Shown one piece after another: positions 1-11,692 of a stretch of 64,000 nt of DNA (position 1 is its first letter; every line of letters begins with the position of its first letter). The DNA is from Sistotremastrum niveocremeum HHB9708 (lineage: Eukaryota; Basidiomycota; Agaricomycetes; Sistotremastrales; Sistotremastraceae). Below the pieces are notes generated by a model. It saw only the letters and a program-made list of their open reading frames with translations, was not told where the DNA came from and made no database searches. Made by a program: the position numbers and the translations under genes. The stretch spans positions 124,001-188,000 of the forward strand of contig KV419437.1 of assembly GCA_001630475.1 (NCBI GenBank). The letters are read 5' to 3'.

Positions 1-1263
1 CGCATCGAAAGTATATGCGGCGAACTCGTTCGCTACTACCTGATAGGACGTGAGGACTACGTGCGCTCTGGTCAGTTCGTATGGGTCTTGGGTACGACCG
101 GGCCCGTGGTGTTGGATGACGCGTTGCTTGGCAGCGACCTTATTTATCTCTGAAGCCCACTGGCTCATCAGGCCCACGGGGCAGACAACTCTGCGACATT
201 AGACGACATTAGGGGCAAGAACTGAGCCGGGCTCACAGAGTTGGCGCATCCCATCCATCCTCTCGATCTGATTTTGTAGGTCGGCCTTCTATGATACGAG
301 CCAACGTTTGAATGGTTTTGCCGAGACTATCCATAGGTGAGCAGACAAGTAAAAGCAAACCGGCTGAACATACCCCATGTCATCGGCCAATATGCCACCA
401 GACTTCTTCCCCGTCTCTCGTTCCTTCATCCATTTCCGGGCAACAATCTGATGCGGCAGAAGAGTCAAACCCTCTCTGAATCCTGGAACGATGCTGTCGG
501 CCATATCGATTTCGACTTCAATGTTCTCGGAACCCTTGAGTAGCTCTTTGAGATCTTCATCAACTTCGGCTTGGGTGCGAACGGGTTCATAGGCGTAGCC
601 ATCGTTATGAAGGGTCGTCCCCGGTATCTCGATGACGGTCTTCATTGCTGTCTGGGGACCTTCCCCATACAGATCAGATGTCTTGACGGGAACAACGGGT
701 TGCGAACGAGGTTTCTCCCAAGGGAACTCTACGACTTTCGCGGGAGCAGGTGCCTCTGTCTTATTCTTGTCCCATGGAAAATCTGATGGCTTGTTGAGTT
801 CCTTCAGGATTTGTGATGGTGTATCGTAACTATCGTTGTCAGATGAAGAGTCTAGTGTACGCGATCGTGTATGTTCATCGCTAGCTGGAATGAGTTTCAC
901 TCTGCGAAAAAATAAGCACATGAAGTTTCGGTATACGAGCTACGTACTTGTGGGCAGCGGGTGCAGGGGGCTGATCATCGTCTGAGTCATCATCAGATGA
1001 CGCGATAACGCGGTTTTTCTTCACTGCAGTCCGCGTCTTTACAGGCACAGAAGACGCCTCTGTCGACGCGCTTGTTGCAGAAGACGAAGAAGATGAAATG
1101 GACTGCACCCTAATGAACAAGTGCCACCGACGTCACGCAGTCGAACTCACAATAGTGGCGGCGGGCGCCCTCGCAGCGTCCTGTGCCATAAGTCTCTGTC
1201 GACTGTAGGACCAAATCAGACAAGCCAAAGAGTGAACTGAAATATCACATACAACTGTTCCAT
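1..1263 (-). CDS. SNF2-family DNA-dependent ATPase/helicase, N-terminal part
   Basis: Chromatin-remodelling or DNA-repair type ATPase of the SNF2 superfamily, acting in the nucleus. It is truncated because the gene runs off the left edge of the window. Reading from the ATG at 1263, a very short first exon is followed by a Ser-rich and acidic stretch (SSDDDSDDD). Next come the helicase Q-region (LLPHQIVARKWM) and Walker A, which an intron splits (GGILADDMG / LGKTIQTLA). After that are motif Ia (VVCPVGLMSQW) and the VVLTSYQVV strand. Five exons are visible, and all introns have GT..AG ends and keep the frame. The order of motifs resembles the RAD16/ULS1 group, but the parts that would decide the subfamily (RING insert, C-terminal helicase lobe) are outside the window. 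Family assignment is firm; subfamily is inference. Confidence 0.9.
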
Positions 1264-1921
1264 GGTCGTGTTCACTGAGGTGCGGGCACCGCGCAAACAA
1301 AGAGAAACAACTCAAGAACGATTTATCACGTGTCAGGCACGTGCTTTTTTATTCTCGATATGTCGTTGCGATTTTTCAGCTTTGTCGGTGGTTTTCGATT
1401 CGCAGGCGACTTCAGAAATTCAGACGTTGTTGGGTTCAAGACCACACACTTCTGGCACGCTACTTATACTCTTTGACCTCCTTCTCTTGATTGGACGCCG
1501 AAGACCTGTCAATGGCTGAGGACAAGACTCAACAAGACCGGTTGCTTCAAGTTGCTTGGGCAGCGATCCTCTGTCAGGCAGTCTCAAAGCACTTGGCGAT
1601 TTCGGCCCCTTATTGGGCAGAAGTGTTTGTTGACGAGTTGAGATCAAGATCTAGAGTGTCAACTCCGCTTCTGTGGCGTACGATCAATGATTATTGAATT
1701 CCTACAACGGGTTTCTATGGCCCTTCTGGCGCTACGCTGAACATCAAGGCCTTACACCGCCATGCCTTTAGGTTCTCTATGGCACAGCATGGCTCTCGCA
1801 AGATCATGACAAATATCATACACTCCATATCAGTACACTAGATGAACAAATGAGACTATGGATACCACAACACAAATTACACGATACATGTTAGCAACGG
1901 AAGTCGAGCCCCTTAAGAAGG
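1264..1921. other. Intergenic, no supportable gene
   Basis: Contains the upstream region of the SNF2 gene and the downstream region of the DUF4436 gene. A 60-codon open frame at 1512-1697 has no recognisable motif and no splice partner. I see nothing else. Confidence 0.5.
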
Positions 1922-3815
1922 TCAGCTACGTTCAGCGTGGTTTAAGGGCTGAGGATCATATCTGGGGTCAACAAACGGCGTGACCTCGAAGCTTTGCCGC
2001 TGTTTCATGGTTTCCGAGCTGTCAGAATCAGGAGCTTGAGATGAGTCCCGGAGAACTTGTATGGCTTGTATATGAGCCGGAACGTCGAGTGCACGTTCTC
2101 GATGGAGGCGAACAAGGAGTAGGGTCGTAGCCTAGATGACAAAGAGTAAGAGTCAGTATTGAGTTTTGTTATGAGTTCGAGGCAAGCTCACGCAACCGGC
2201 GATGATTGCCAGATTGGGGACAATGCCAATGAAGTCTGGCACAACGACAAAGGTCAGAACATCATTGAGTTTCTAGCTGGACAATGCCAGTGTAGTTCAT
2301 ACCGATTAAACATCCTAGATAATCAGAGTCGGAGACTTGTTTATGCTCCAAGAGGACACAGACCAAAAGGAGGGTTACCGGGCATCACACCTCGTACAGA
2401 AGGCAGGGCGAACAATCCAGCGAAGGGCAACGCAACACCATCCATTCCACCCGGAAGTTTTGCACGTGCAAAAACGTAGAGGACAGTCAGATATAGCAAT
2501 GCAAGTGTGACGAGCCCTGATTTCGATAAACTCAATCGCGAATAGAGAGTTTTCAAGGACTTTACACACAATTGAACAAGAGAATCAGCACGGCTGAAAA
2601 TTGAACAACGAAATGTCTAGTGATCCTGATCTGAACCAGTAGCTTCGCAGACTGGTTCCCATCCCAGTCATCAAGGTATCTGTATGTGGTCCAGGCATGC
2701 CATTGACTTTGCTCGGGATTGAATATACTGGCGCCGGCTATGGGCACTGTCAGCCCGGAATTGGCGTCCACAGCCGCAACGAGGAAATTGCAAGTATACC
2801 TGACAGAAGTGGATGTGGTTAAGGTTGCAAGCAATAGACACCGTGGTATTCACCAGTCGAACGGATAGAGCGCATCAGACTCTAATCCCTCCAGATTGAG
2901 TTGGCCCGAACGAGTCGATTCAAGCACTGTGAGGTCAAGAGTTTCATCCCAGAATGGGAACAACCCTCCGATGGCGGCAGTATAGTTCAAAGAGACGTTC
3001 GAGTAGTTGAATCCTCCGTAACCAAAGGCATCCCTGGTGCTCTTGTCAGAGTATGAATTCGCTATAACTACTGTGGCGGAACCAAACCTATCAACGAAAA
3101 ATAACGTGTCGCTATTCAGTGCTACGCAATTTGACGGCGGCGCGCTCCCATACGATGCGCCACACTGATGCGGTGCATATCGAACATCTATCTGGCAATA
3201 AGAGAGCTTTCCATAACATTGAAGGACGAACAAACATAGTGTTTTCTGATCCATGTCCCAAAGGCGAATGCCGCCGTAAAGGAATAGCTGTAGGTATAAG
3301 GGTCAAACAAAGACATTGCTTGAGAGGGTCAAACCTACGCCTTCGCGAGGAGTTTTGCCATCAACCGGCAAAACAAAGAGAGGTTCATGGTTATGCTTGG
3401 CCACGAGAGCAACGAGCCCGAGTCCCAGAGTTGACCCAACCACGAAAGCGATGACACCAAAATATATGCTGAAATACCACCTCTTGCGTAGCAATTGAAC
3501 AGAGACACGGGACCAGACATCTGAGCTCGCACTGGCAACTGGCCTCTGCTCTACAACTTCTGGGCCTTCCGATTTCTCGAACACAGGTATCATGTCCACA
3601 CGCACGACCGTATCTTGCCTTTCGATCTCCATAGGACTCAGAGGCACGATGTAGAAGCACGGAAAGCTCTGGTAGATGTTACGCCTGACGAGAGGGGCGG
3701 TGATGCCGTCATCCTCTTGGAATATATATGACTTGATGGGAAAGTCAGTTGGGTTACTGAGGCTCGAGGGTCTCATTGGCTGTCGGTTTGATTGTGATGC
3801 GTCGATTGTATTCAT
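1922..3815 (-). CDS. DUF4436 multi-pass membrane protein
   Basis: Fungal membrane protein of unknown function. A cytosolic N-terminus is followed by a first membrane segment (IYFGVIAFVVGSTLGLGLVA). A lumenal or extracellular domain follows with the family's YPFD motif (ALYPFDWYTCNFLVAAVDA). Then come C-terminal membrane segments: one in VVQFSAVLILLFNW, one in LVTLALLYLTVLYVFA, and the family end signature FALPSVRGVMPGNPPFG joined by splicing to CLIDFIGIVPNLAIIAG. The tail is polar. All introns used have GT..AG ends; the one after CLI must use the acceptor about 65 nt downstream to keep frame. The start is taken at 3815 (MNTIDASQ), and 3887 is an in-frame alternative. Exon borders at 3180-3300 are less certain. 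Function is unknown. Confidence 0.75.
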
Positions 3816-3887
3816 ATCCCTGCACCGTTCGATATGTTGCGATGTAACGTGGATGCCGAGAACGTTTAGGGGGTGCACTGCCTGCAA

Positions 3888-4537
3888 GAGCCTCGGAGCT
3901 GCGAAGCTGAAGAAGGGCCACTATCCTCAGCATACTGTCACTGCATGAATACACATTTGGCGACCGCGTTATTGATAACACGATGGCCGCCAGCGGAGCC
4001 AGAGAAAACGTTAGCTTAGTTTTGTCGGGTGGAAGTGATCATTGACAGGAGAGCAGCCAATTTCCAGTCTCTGCATTGGTTTCACAAATCGCGAGCAAAG
4101 CCAAGGATCGGAATTGCGGAAGGCTCAGAGGACCGGACCGGACTCCAGGGGCGTCCTGCAGAAATGGATTTCGGGATGATCCTATGATAGTCATTATATG
4201 GATCTTACAGGTGACTGTAGCTACAGTAGTAAATCTTTGTCTTTGAAAAAAATTTGACCCGAACGCCCAAGTTCCACCGCAGGAGGAAACGCTCTTGGGC
4301 CTGTTATTAGCCACCCAATGTTTCCGTTGGTGCCATGTTGCGAGAGTGGTAGGGGTGCCACAAGTAAAGCTATAGTCAGCTTGAATACTTGAAGAATTTT
4401 CAGTCCATTGTTCCGGATCCAAATGCCGGCGTTCGCGCAAGCTCCGTAACATCAAGAATAGCGGAACATGGAAGTCTTGAAGAATTGTACACGATCGTGA
4501 TGACTCTTTACACTGGCAAAGCTTGGGCCGCCCAGTT
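3888..4537. other. Intergenic, no supportable gene
   Basis: Lies between the start of the DUF4436 gene and the stop of the next F-box gene. A long minus-strand open frame here is out of phase with the F-box gene's last exon and has no protein-like features, so it is probably 3' untranslated sequence. Confidence 0.5.
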
Positions 4538-6543
4538 TCACATCGTCCAAACATCGACATGATCCCCCTATCAAGGAAACTTAGGTATCATGACCCTCAG
4601 AGCATAATCATAGAGACTCACTCTCATGAACAAGATGTGCTCTGCGTCCATCAAAATCCAGTCTGCAACCGGCACTGTCGTCATCATCGCGGCAAATGAT
4701 AGAATACCTAAATCAGCGTCGAAAATCTTGCGGCAATCTTCGCGACCAGCATCGGAGAGCATGCTTGCAGTATTGACTAGTTTACGTAGAACACGGTCTT
4801 CATCTACCCATTCACCATCAGAGTCTTTGACCTTGGCCTGAACATAAGGCGAGAAATCAATAACAACGAGGCCCGTCCCGTCTGAGTCAAGTTTCGCGTA
4901 ACGCGAACCGTACGAAGCACATAAATCGGCTTCTGGGTCGACGGAAAGGATCTAAATTTCAGTCAGGTTTATTGGCCCCCTGGCACAAGTATGGCAAGGA
5001 ACTGACACAGGCTCCATTATCCTTGGCTCCCCACTCTTCCCAATCTAAGCCACGCACTGCAATAGGAGGTAGTAGCATCCCCGACGTAAGAGGATCAACA
5101 ATGGAAGCGCTAGAAGGAATAGAAGGCATTTTAATAGTCCTCGCCGTAAGAATCGTCCCAATTGGAACAAGAAAGTGAAATGAATGATGTTCTGGAGGTA
5201 AGGCGGCTTCTCGATCTTTGTACAGATGTAATGTCAGATAGACAACGGCTAGGCTAGCTGCAGGGTCCGGTCGGAAAGGATATGCACAGCTCGGCGACTG
5301 AGGCGGAGAAAGGGGTCCACAACCTGCAGTGATATCAAAGTCAATAATCACAAGCAAGGCCTTATGCCCAATCGTCGAATGCTGGAACGATGGAAATCGC
5401 AGAGTCTGGACATGTGTCAGCTTGCTTTTGCCCCGTGCATCCATCTGGAGCTCCAGCAAAAGAAGTCGTGGATGAGGATTGTAATGTCTTCGTGTGTAAG
5501 AGGGGTTGTATTCAGATGTCACGATGAGAGTGGGCGTGACAACCAAAAACGAAGTAATCGCATGGCTGGACGAATGATAAGTCTGCGATGATGTCACGAA
5601 CTTGTATAGAGACAAAAAAGGGGGACACTCGCCCCAAGAAGTTCTCCTGTTTTCCAATCGAATACAACGAGGATATTAGGTTCCATTTGGTCGCCGAAAG
5701 AAGATGTGATGGTCAGTACGACCATTCGGCCGGAAACTTGAAACAGCGGCGCCAACTTCCAGTCTTCAATATCATGCTCGGGACGAAGATTGAGCCAGTG
5801 GGGTATTATATATTGAAAATCTTCCACATTTGTCTGTGGATGCTGTGCATTCCCCGAGAGGGTGCGAGGTTTGAAACAGAAACCGCGATCGCTGTGAAGG
5901 TGCACTATTAAGTATGAACCAGGGCGAGGAGAAAACGGCTCACGGCTCTGTCAGTTGCTCGGCCAACATGAGTAGATCTTGAGTGGAACGATGATATAAT
6001 CGACACTGTTACTGATCCCCTCCTCGTGGAAAATTGTGCTTTGCTCGTGGTCCCTTAAAACGGAAGGAAGATTCCTAAGCCAGGCGCGGGCGCCCTCTGG
6101 GTCGTCGCTAGCATACCCACGAGCCAACACTCCGCTGGCAAAATCGTACCGTGTACCTTGGTTTGCTGATTCAAGCCGAGTTTCTTTTCGCGGTCTGAGA
6201 TTAAACCAAGAATCTTGGAGTTCCAGAAGAGCTTTATGACGAGACTTCGACGATTGGAAGCGTGGAATTCCGGCAGGTCCATCAAGCATTCCATTTGACC
6301 AAAGTTCAATGCGATACTGGAGCAGCCCAGACTCTTGTATCAGCCCATTGAACGCATGCGAGACCTGCAGACACTATAAGTACACGCTATTCATCGCGAA
6401 TAGAGACTGGCCAGCATGCAAGTATGAAGTCCTTGTAGATCCAATTCGCAGAATATTCTGAGTATGACTTCTGTCGGGAGGTCTTGAATCGTTCGCTCAA
6501 TCTTCCTGGGTAACACCGGTGTTTTATGGTCGGTAAACCTCAT
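4538..6543 (-). CDS. F-box protein, agaricomycete type (possibly decaying)
   Basis: Predicted substrate adaptor of an SCF ubiquitin ligase. The first exon carries the F-box (IQDLPTEVILRIFCELDL). Family motifs follow: LLQYRIELWSNGMLDGP, YDFASGVLARG, a stretch ending LLMLAEQ, VVLTITSSFGD with VVFDWKTGELL, then FLVVTPTLIVTS, and a short C-terminus HVDVWTM. Two junctions are abnormal. Joining the F-box exon to VSHAFNGLIQES in frame needs a GC donor (CTG/GCCAGT) near 6410. The conserved stretch between VDYIIVP and QDLLMLAEQ, near 5974-5985, changes frame, as if one base were missing; a 35-nt intron (GTAACA..CTCAAG) would keep frame but remove a conserved motif. The rest reads cleanly. It is either a recent pseudogene or a gene with unusual splicing. 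Confidence 0.75.
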
Positions 6544-7259
6544 ACCGGTCAGAACTCAATTCAGAGACAAGAATGGACAGTATGTGTCGACTGTAAAGAG
6601 TTAGGTGAAGATTGACTCCAGATCCGTGCATCCTATGACTCACCTAAGCCCACTATATATAGCTCCCCGCTTGCTTGGAATTCCAGCAGTAAAGTGTCTG
6701 ATCTCCAATACAATAGTGCCAGTGCCAGTCGACTTCACGCCTCTCTATGCGTCTCTAGTCGTTTTAAAAAAATTGCGCGCCTGTTTGTTGCTTGTATTTG
6801 AGGACCCTGGAAGGCGAACCAAGATGAAGTCGAACTACTGAAAAAAGTAGCTTTGCAGTGTTGTTGAAAGTCAAGAATGCAAGGACAAGTAATGAATGCG
6901 ACTGAGAGAGTGTAGGGAATCGCTAGCCGTACGTAAACAAAATGTAAGATCATATTATTCATAGCCAAGATCATGGCTATGACACAAACAAGTCGAGTTT
7001 TCTAGAGGAACAATGTCAATCTATGTTATGATACCAGATCTGAAGTAACATTGACAGCCTGGGGAATATCAGAAATGAATATAAGGCTTCCTAAAATAAG
7101 TGGGTACTACTACAGTGACTCGAATCAGAGAAGATGCTGGGTTTACTATGTTCGCAGGCCAAGTCCGAATCAGACACAGCAATTCGTGAGCGCACGAGTC
7201 AGGAAAACTGAACCGACACTGTCGGGAATAAAGATAATCAGCCGAGAAAGCATCGGCCC
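6544..7259. other. Intergenic, no supportable gene
   Basis: Upstream region of the minus-strand F-box gene and downstream region of the next minus-strand gene. A TATATATAG run lies at 6654-6662, with no plus-strand gene behind it. Nothing else is recognised. Confidence 0.5.
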
Positions 7260-8297
7260 TCAGTTCCTCGAATGAGAAGGAGGATGTCTTGTAAATTGAA
7301 ATGGCAAGATTCCGGTATTTGTCTTCCCGTCAAACTGGAGTGGTCCAATCCCAGGGATGGGGTAAAATTGAGCCATCAGTCTGCGGAAGATATTGCCACC
7401 GGTAACCTTAACGCGGATGCTGACGCCGACCATGAATGGTCCACCGTGCTGTAACACGACCGATGAGAAGAATTCATCGACCAGTCCGCTCTTCGTCTCT
7501 CTGTTTTCCAGCAATTCGAATTCGGCTTTAGAGGTGCCTACGCCAGATCCGAAGATCTGCAACTTGTCCTTGTATATGACGGTGGCCTTTTTATCGACGC
7601 CGCCACCAGCTGAGATGCCACTATATCCAAGAGTGAAATTTCCGTGATAAGTGGTGGTGACTGGCATGCGTGAATGTTGGCTGAAGGTGTGCCTGGGTTC
7701 GACACGGACGAGTACAGGGGGCCATTTTTGCAATGGCGCATTCAGCGGAGGTATGACCAAGGGGTCCGCCGCCTGCGGCAGGAATTCGAGAGTGATTTTG
7801 GCAGATTTGAAACGGAGACCATCACCAGGGATGAAACGGAATGTGAACAGCAAACGAGCTGCGGGGACTTTCGCTCCAGCTTCGGGATCAACGAGGTGGC
7901 CGTACTCGACGTGGTCGACGGTCCCAACAAGCCGACAGTCCACGATGTCGTGGTCTGTGAGAACGATGGGTCTGGAAAGAAGACCGGAGGATGGAGGTGG
8001 GTCACCAGTCGGCGTGGGCTTGGAACTAGCAGCGGGGGGATATTCGGAATAAGCCTTGGATTTGCTTTGAACAATTTGTCTCCTTCCGGGGCCGCGAGTT
8101 CTCCAAGGTTCTAGCATTCGCTCCAGGATAGGCGTATCTGTCTCTACTTCCTCCCAGAAGGGGTCTTCGTCAAACATGGGATCGACATCCCTCAGTTGAA
8201 CAGAGAACACATGACTTGCGGACCCGTTAAGGTTCTAAGAAAGCTCTGAGAGACTGCACAGACCTAGATTTGAAGAGCTCACCATTTCTTCGAGCAT
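7260..8297 (-). CDS. Unrecognised protein, paralogue of the gene at 11.7-12.6 kb
   Basis: Function not recognised. Proposed model: a tiny first exon (MLEEM, 8297-8283), one intron, then a single long exon opening NLNGSASHVFSVQLRDVDP. The protein has an acidic, proline-rich N-terminal third and a C-terminal region of alternating hydrophobic strands. Landmarks are LLFTFRFIPGDGLR, KITLEFLP, IFGSGVGTSKAEFELLENRE, GGPFMVGVSIRVKVTGG and FDGKTNTG. All of these have counterparts in the same order in the protein at 11693-12604, so the two are paralogues. No signal peptide, membrane segment or catalytic motif is visible. The beta-rich pattern could suggest a sandwich fold, which is inference only. Confidence 0.75.
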
Positions 8298-9931
8298 TGA
8301 AAGAATAGAAAATGTCGCAGTAGGTCTGGCGGCGCTGGACGTTGGTGTAATGCAAATTATAGCAAGCAACAACCTAGTCAAGGCGTCAGGTCAGCGGTCC
8401 GTCTAAATCAGACGGTTAGCGCACCCTGGGTTTTTATAGTATCAACTGCGCTTGGATGCGGTGCCTCAGCAGGGTTGAGTGGTCGACTGGAATGCCAGAA
8501 GTGCTTTGGAGATGGAAGTCATTTTATAAGAGATATCCAGTGGATGCATCTCAAGAATCGGGTCTTGCAATCCGAAGTGTCAACGAGATAGTTGGCCATC
8601 GTGGACGACGCAGACGATGGTCGAGAGGGACATCGACTCAAGGCTGTGGCAGTGTTGGAATAGAGCCGTCAGGAATGCTGAAGGACTTGAGTACGAGTCG
8701 CTGCAGAGTCAAGACAAGAGTCGCATTTCCGAGTGAACTGCCTTCGGGAACTTCCTGGAAGGTTTGCCTCCATCTTCATGCTCATTACTCGCAATATCCA
8801 GCTTCAGCGGTTCCTTACAATGCATACGGAGGCATCCAATTGACAATGAAGCCTCACAATTAGGAGAGAAATTGTGGACAAACTACCGAAGGAAAACGCT
8901 CCAAGCTTTCAAAATCAATGGGGCCCTGTTGCCTTCTACGACTGGCAGTCTTGATCCTGGACTATGCTCGCGTTTTGTCAGGATTGATTGTAAGTTATGA
9001 TTGATCTACTAGTATGCATTGTTTATCGGCGCTGACAGGTATTCGGATCTGGCTAAGCTGGCAACTACGCATATCGAGGGAGCTCGCGTCGTCTTCTAGT
9101 AACCCGATAATGGAAATGGCAGGTCCGGACTGGGCGATTCTGGGCGACCCGCCAACTATGTCAAATTGCTCACCAAAAGAAATGCTTGGAACTCTGATCT
9201 ACTGGTACTCATCTGCAGAACCGTCTTTCATGGTACTTGAGATACACGTAGTTCGGCCGGCCAATATTAATCTCGCGCTTCGACTTCGATGACTATGCCG
9301 GAGGCTACAGAGAAAAGCAGTCATCCAGAGCACACCTCTTCTAGCCTCCAATTCAATCCTGAAACGACTTCCTTTTGCGTTTGTTATTTCCAGAACCATA
9401 GCGGGTGCTTCATCAACTGAATTTCAGTTCTGAGCGGCCTCAAGTAAGGGTGCTTGCGATCACATCGCAGTCCACCATCGCATCGCATGCGCTGTAGCTG
9501 TCGGACGATTCCGTTCTTCAACACAGGTCCCATCCGTGTCCTTGTTCAAGTTGACTTACAGACTTGTGCTGGAATAGTGGCTTCACTGGATTGCGCAAGT
9601 ATCAGGATTTTCTGCAGGAGAGCGTCGTAGTACCAGTGTCACTCGAATTCATTGAGTGGGAGCTTTCTCGATCATTTAGTACAATTCTTATGTCCATGTT
9701 CGCATGTCCTGTCAATGTCACGAATATTTTAATGATCCGCACAGTCTTCGGCTTCAAGAAGGTCCCGGCCGAAGCTGCCGAAACGGGTCATAGCCTGGTT
9801 GAGATAAGCGCCGGTCTCCTAAGTCTGTCTTTTCCGTCTTCGTTTTGTATCTGCTCCCTTATATTTGTCCATCCTTATTCTATCCCTTCCACTACACTAG
9901 TCACTCTATATTACCCCCCTAGGTCTTCACA
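8298..9931. other. Long intergenic stretch, no supportable gene
   Basis: About 1.6 kb without a convincing gene on either strand. Open frames such as 8456-8863 and 9564-10040 lack domain motifs, and their composition does not look like the flanking genes. An inverted repeat (GTCCGTCTAAATCAGACGG) lies near 8398-8416. The last 100 bp should hold the promoter of the next plus-strand gene. Confidence 0.5.
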
Positions 9932-11475
9932 ATGGCCCATTCACCTAATCCCGTTCGCATTTCAAACCACAACGTTCCTTTCGAACTCTACCGCAACATC
10001 GCCGAACACCTTTCCGACGACGGCTCTAAATCAGACCTAATCAACTTGTCTCTGGCCTCTCATGCTTGGAGGCATGAATCAGAGCGCGTTTTGTGGTCTA
10101 AAGTCACCATTAAGCTCCCAGAATGCCCCGACAGCTTCCTTGTTCTTCTCGAGAACAAGTTCGCGTCGTTCGTGCGCTCGTTGGACGTCAGGCTGTACCC
10201 AGATTCTGCCGTCGACGGCGTCACGGATACAGGACAGATACTCCCTTCGTTCGAGGGGAAGAAGGTGCTGTATGCACGCGTCGTTGCGCTCATTCGTCGT
10301 ATGCAACCTTCCATCACCTCGCTTCAGATACTCATCACGAAGCCGAGCCTCTCGAGGATCAATTTCTGCCTCCTCAGCTCAAACCTTCATTTTCCACGCT
10401 TGACCAGCTTCCACTTCCGAGCCACGAATCATAATTACGTCTGGGTCGAGAACGAAATGCCGCAGTTCCTTCTGAACCATCCGAAATTGGAACACATCTC
10501 CGTATTCGACGGTCACGATGATCGTTATATGGGCATCGTTCAGGGCATGTTGCATGGCAAGCCAACGACCTTTCTCAACTTGAAGACACTCTCCACGACG
10601 GCCGAAGCTGGTCTCCGATGCTCTTACTTCAGCCCCGCGATCTCCACCTTGAAGCTCCTCAGCTGTCGAGATCCATTCGACGACTCTCCTCTGAGGAACA
10701 TAGGCGTTCGCGAAGTTCCCAGTTTAAGGGAGATTCATTTCCCCGCAGGCGGTCACGAACTCCTCTCCAGGCGTCTTCTAAGCAGATTGTTGTTTCCCGA
10801 GTTGCGAGAGGCCCATAATGTAAATTTGCGTGCATATACGGGCTTGCTGGTATGTAACCATTTCAAGCCATCCAATTTTCGTACTCATTATCGACTTAGC
10901 GACACGACGACAAATATCACGTCGACGAAGATCGCCTCACTTGGACACCTCGATCTCTACGCGTTTTATCCTGTTATATTCCACCCGCCGACTTCCCTGA
11001 GACCCTCGACGAAGTTGATAACCTCTTGGACAAACTCGATCCTTTTTTCTTGAAGCTTGAGCGCTTGTTGATCCACGATCGCAAGGACCGACTCCGATTC
11101 CTTAATTGCACGCTCAGCATCCGGGGCGTCCGTACTATTTCGGGGTACATCGAAGGAACGACCCATCAGAACCGTAAAACTCTTACCTTACTCCGTCAAC
11201 AAGTTTCCTCGAGTGTCAGTATAATTCGCCAGCCCTCTCCTCTCACCTCCACGATTACGAATACCGAGAGCGCTACCGCTTCCATTCCCCTCAATGTCGC
11301 GGTCCCTCTTCGTGTTGGGTACCGTACCTTCGCGCCACGCACGCCGCGTGCGCCTGTTCGTTTTGGTTCCGATAGAGATTCTATTGATCTTGCCCTGGGG
11401 TTGTTCTCAGCCGCGTGGTTCATTTTCTTCGTTCTTGTGATTATGCCCATGTTCGGCCACTGTGATACAAAGTAG
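9932..11475 (+). CDS. F-box-like protein with a C-terminal membrane anchor
   Basis: Predicted ubiquitin-ligase adaptor or F-box relative. Residues about 14-55 give a fungal F-box-like start (VPFELYRNIAEHL, then NLSLASHAWRHESERVLW). A leucine-rich-repeat-like middle follows (FPRLTSFHFRA, LKTLSTT, STLKLLSCRD, PSLREIHFPAGG). One intron (10850-10899, GTATGT..CTTAG) joins two exons that each stay open; the product is about 497 residues. The last 30 residues form one clear hydrophobic segment (ALGLFSAAWFIFFVLVIMPM) followed by a short polar end, which suggests a tail-anchored protein on an internal membrane. That combination is unusual for this family. The gene sits between two paralogues of an unrecognised family. 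Confidence 0.8.
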
Positions 11476-11692
11476 CACGTTGTATATCGAGCTCGAGGTG
11501 TACATATATGCTATGTGGTAGTTGTATCTCGATTTTCGAGCGTATGTGCAATTTGATATAATGCGACAAAAGTGTCGATGAGTGTCCACAGAAGACTAAT
11601 AGGAGTGAGTGTCAATGAAAATGAACGTCCATTGAATAGCTAGCCTGCTAATTCCATTGCGTTATGCCAGTGACCGTGATTTCTACGAGCGA

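Noticed and set aside
2215-2300. Apparent non-canonical TG acceptor in the DUF4436 gene
   Set aside because: Using the AG about 25 bases further on gives CLI/DFIGIVPN in frame with normal GT..AG ends.
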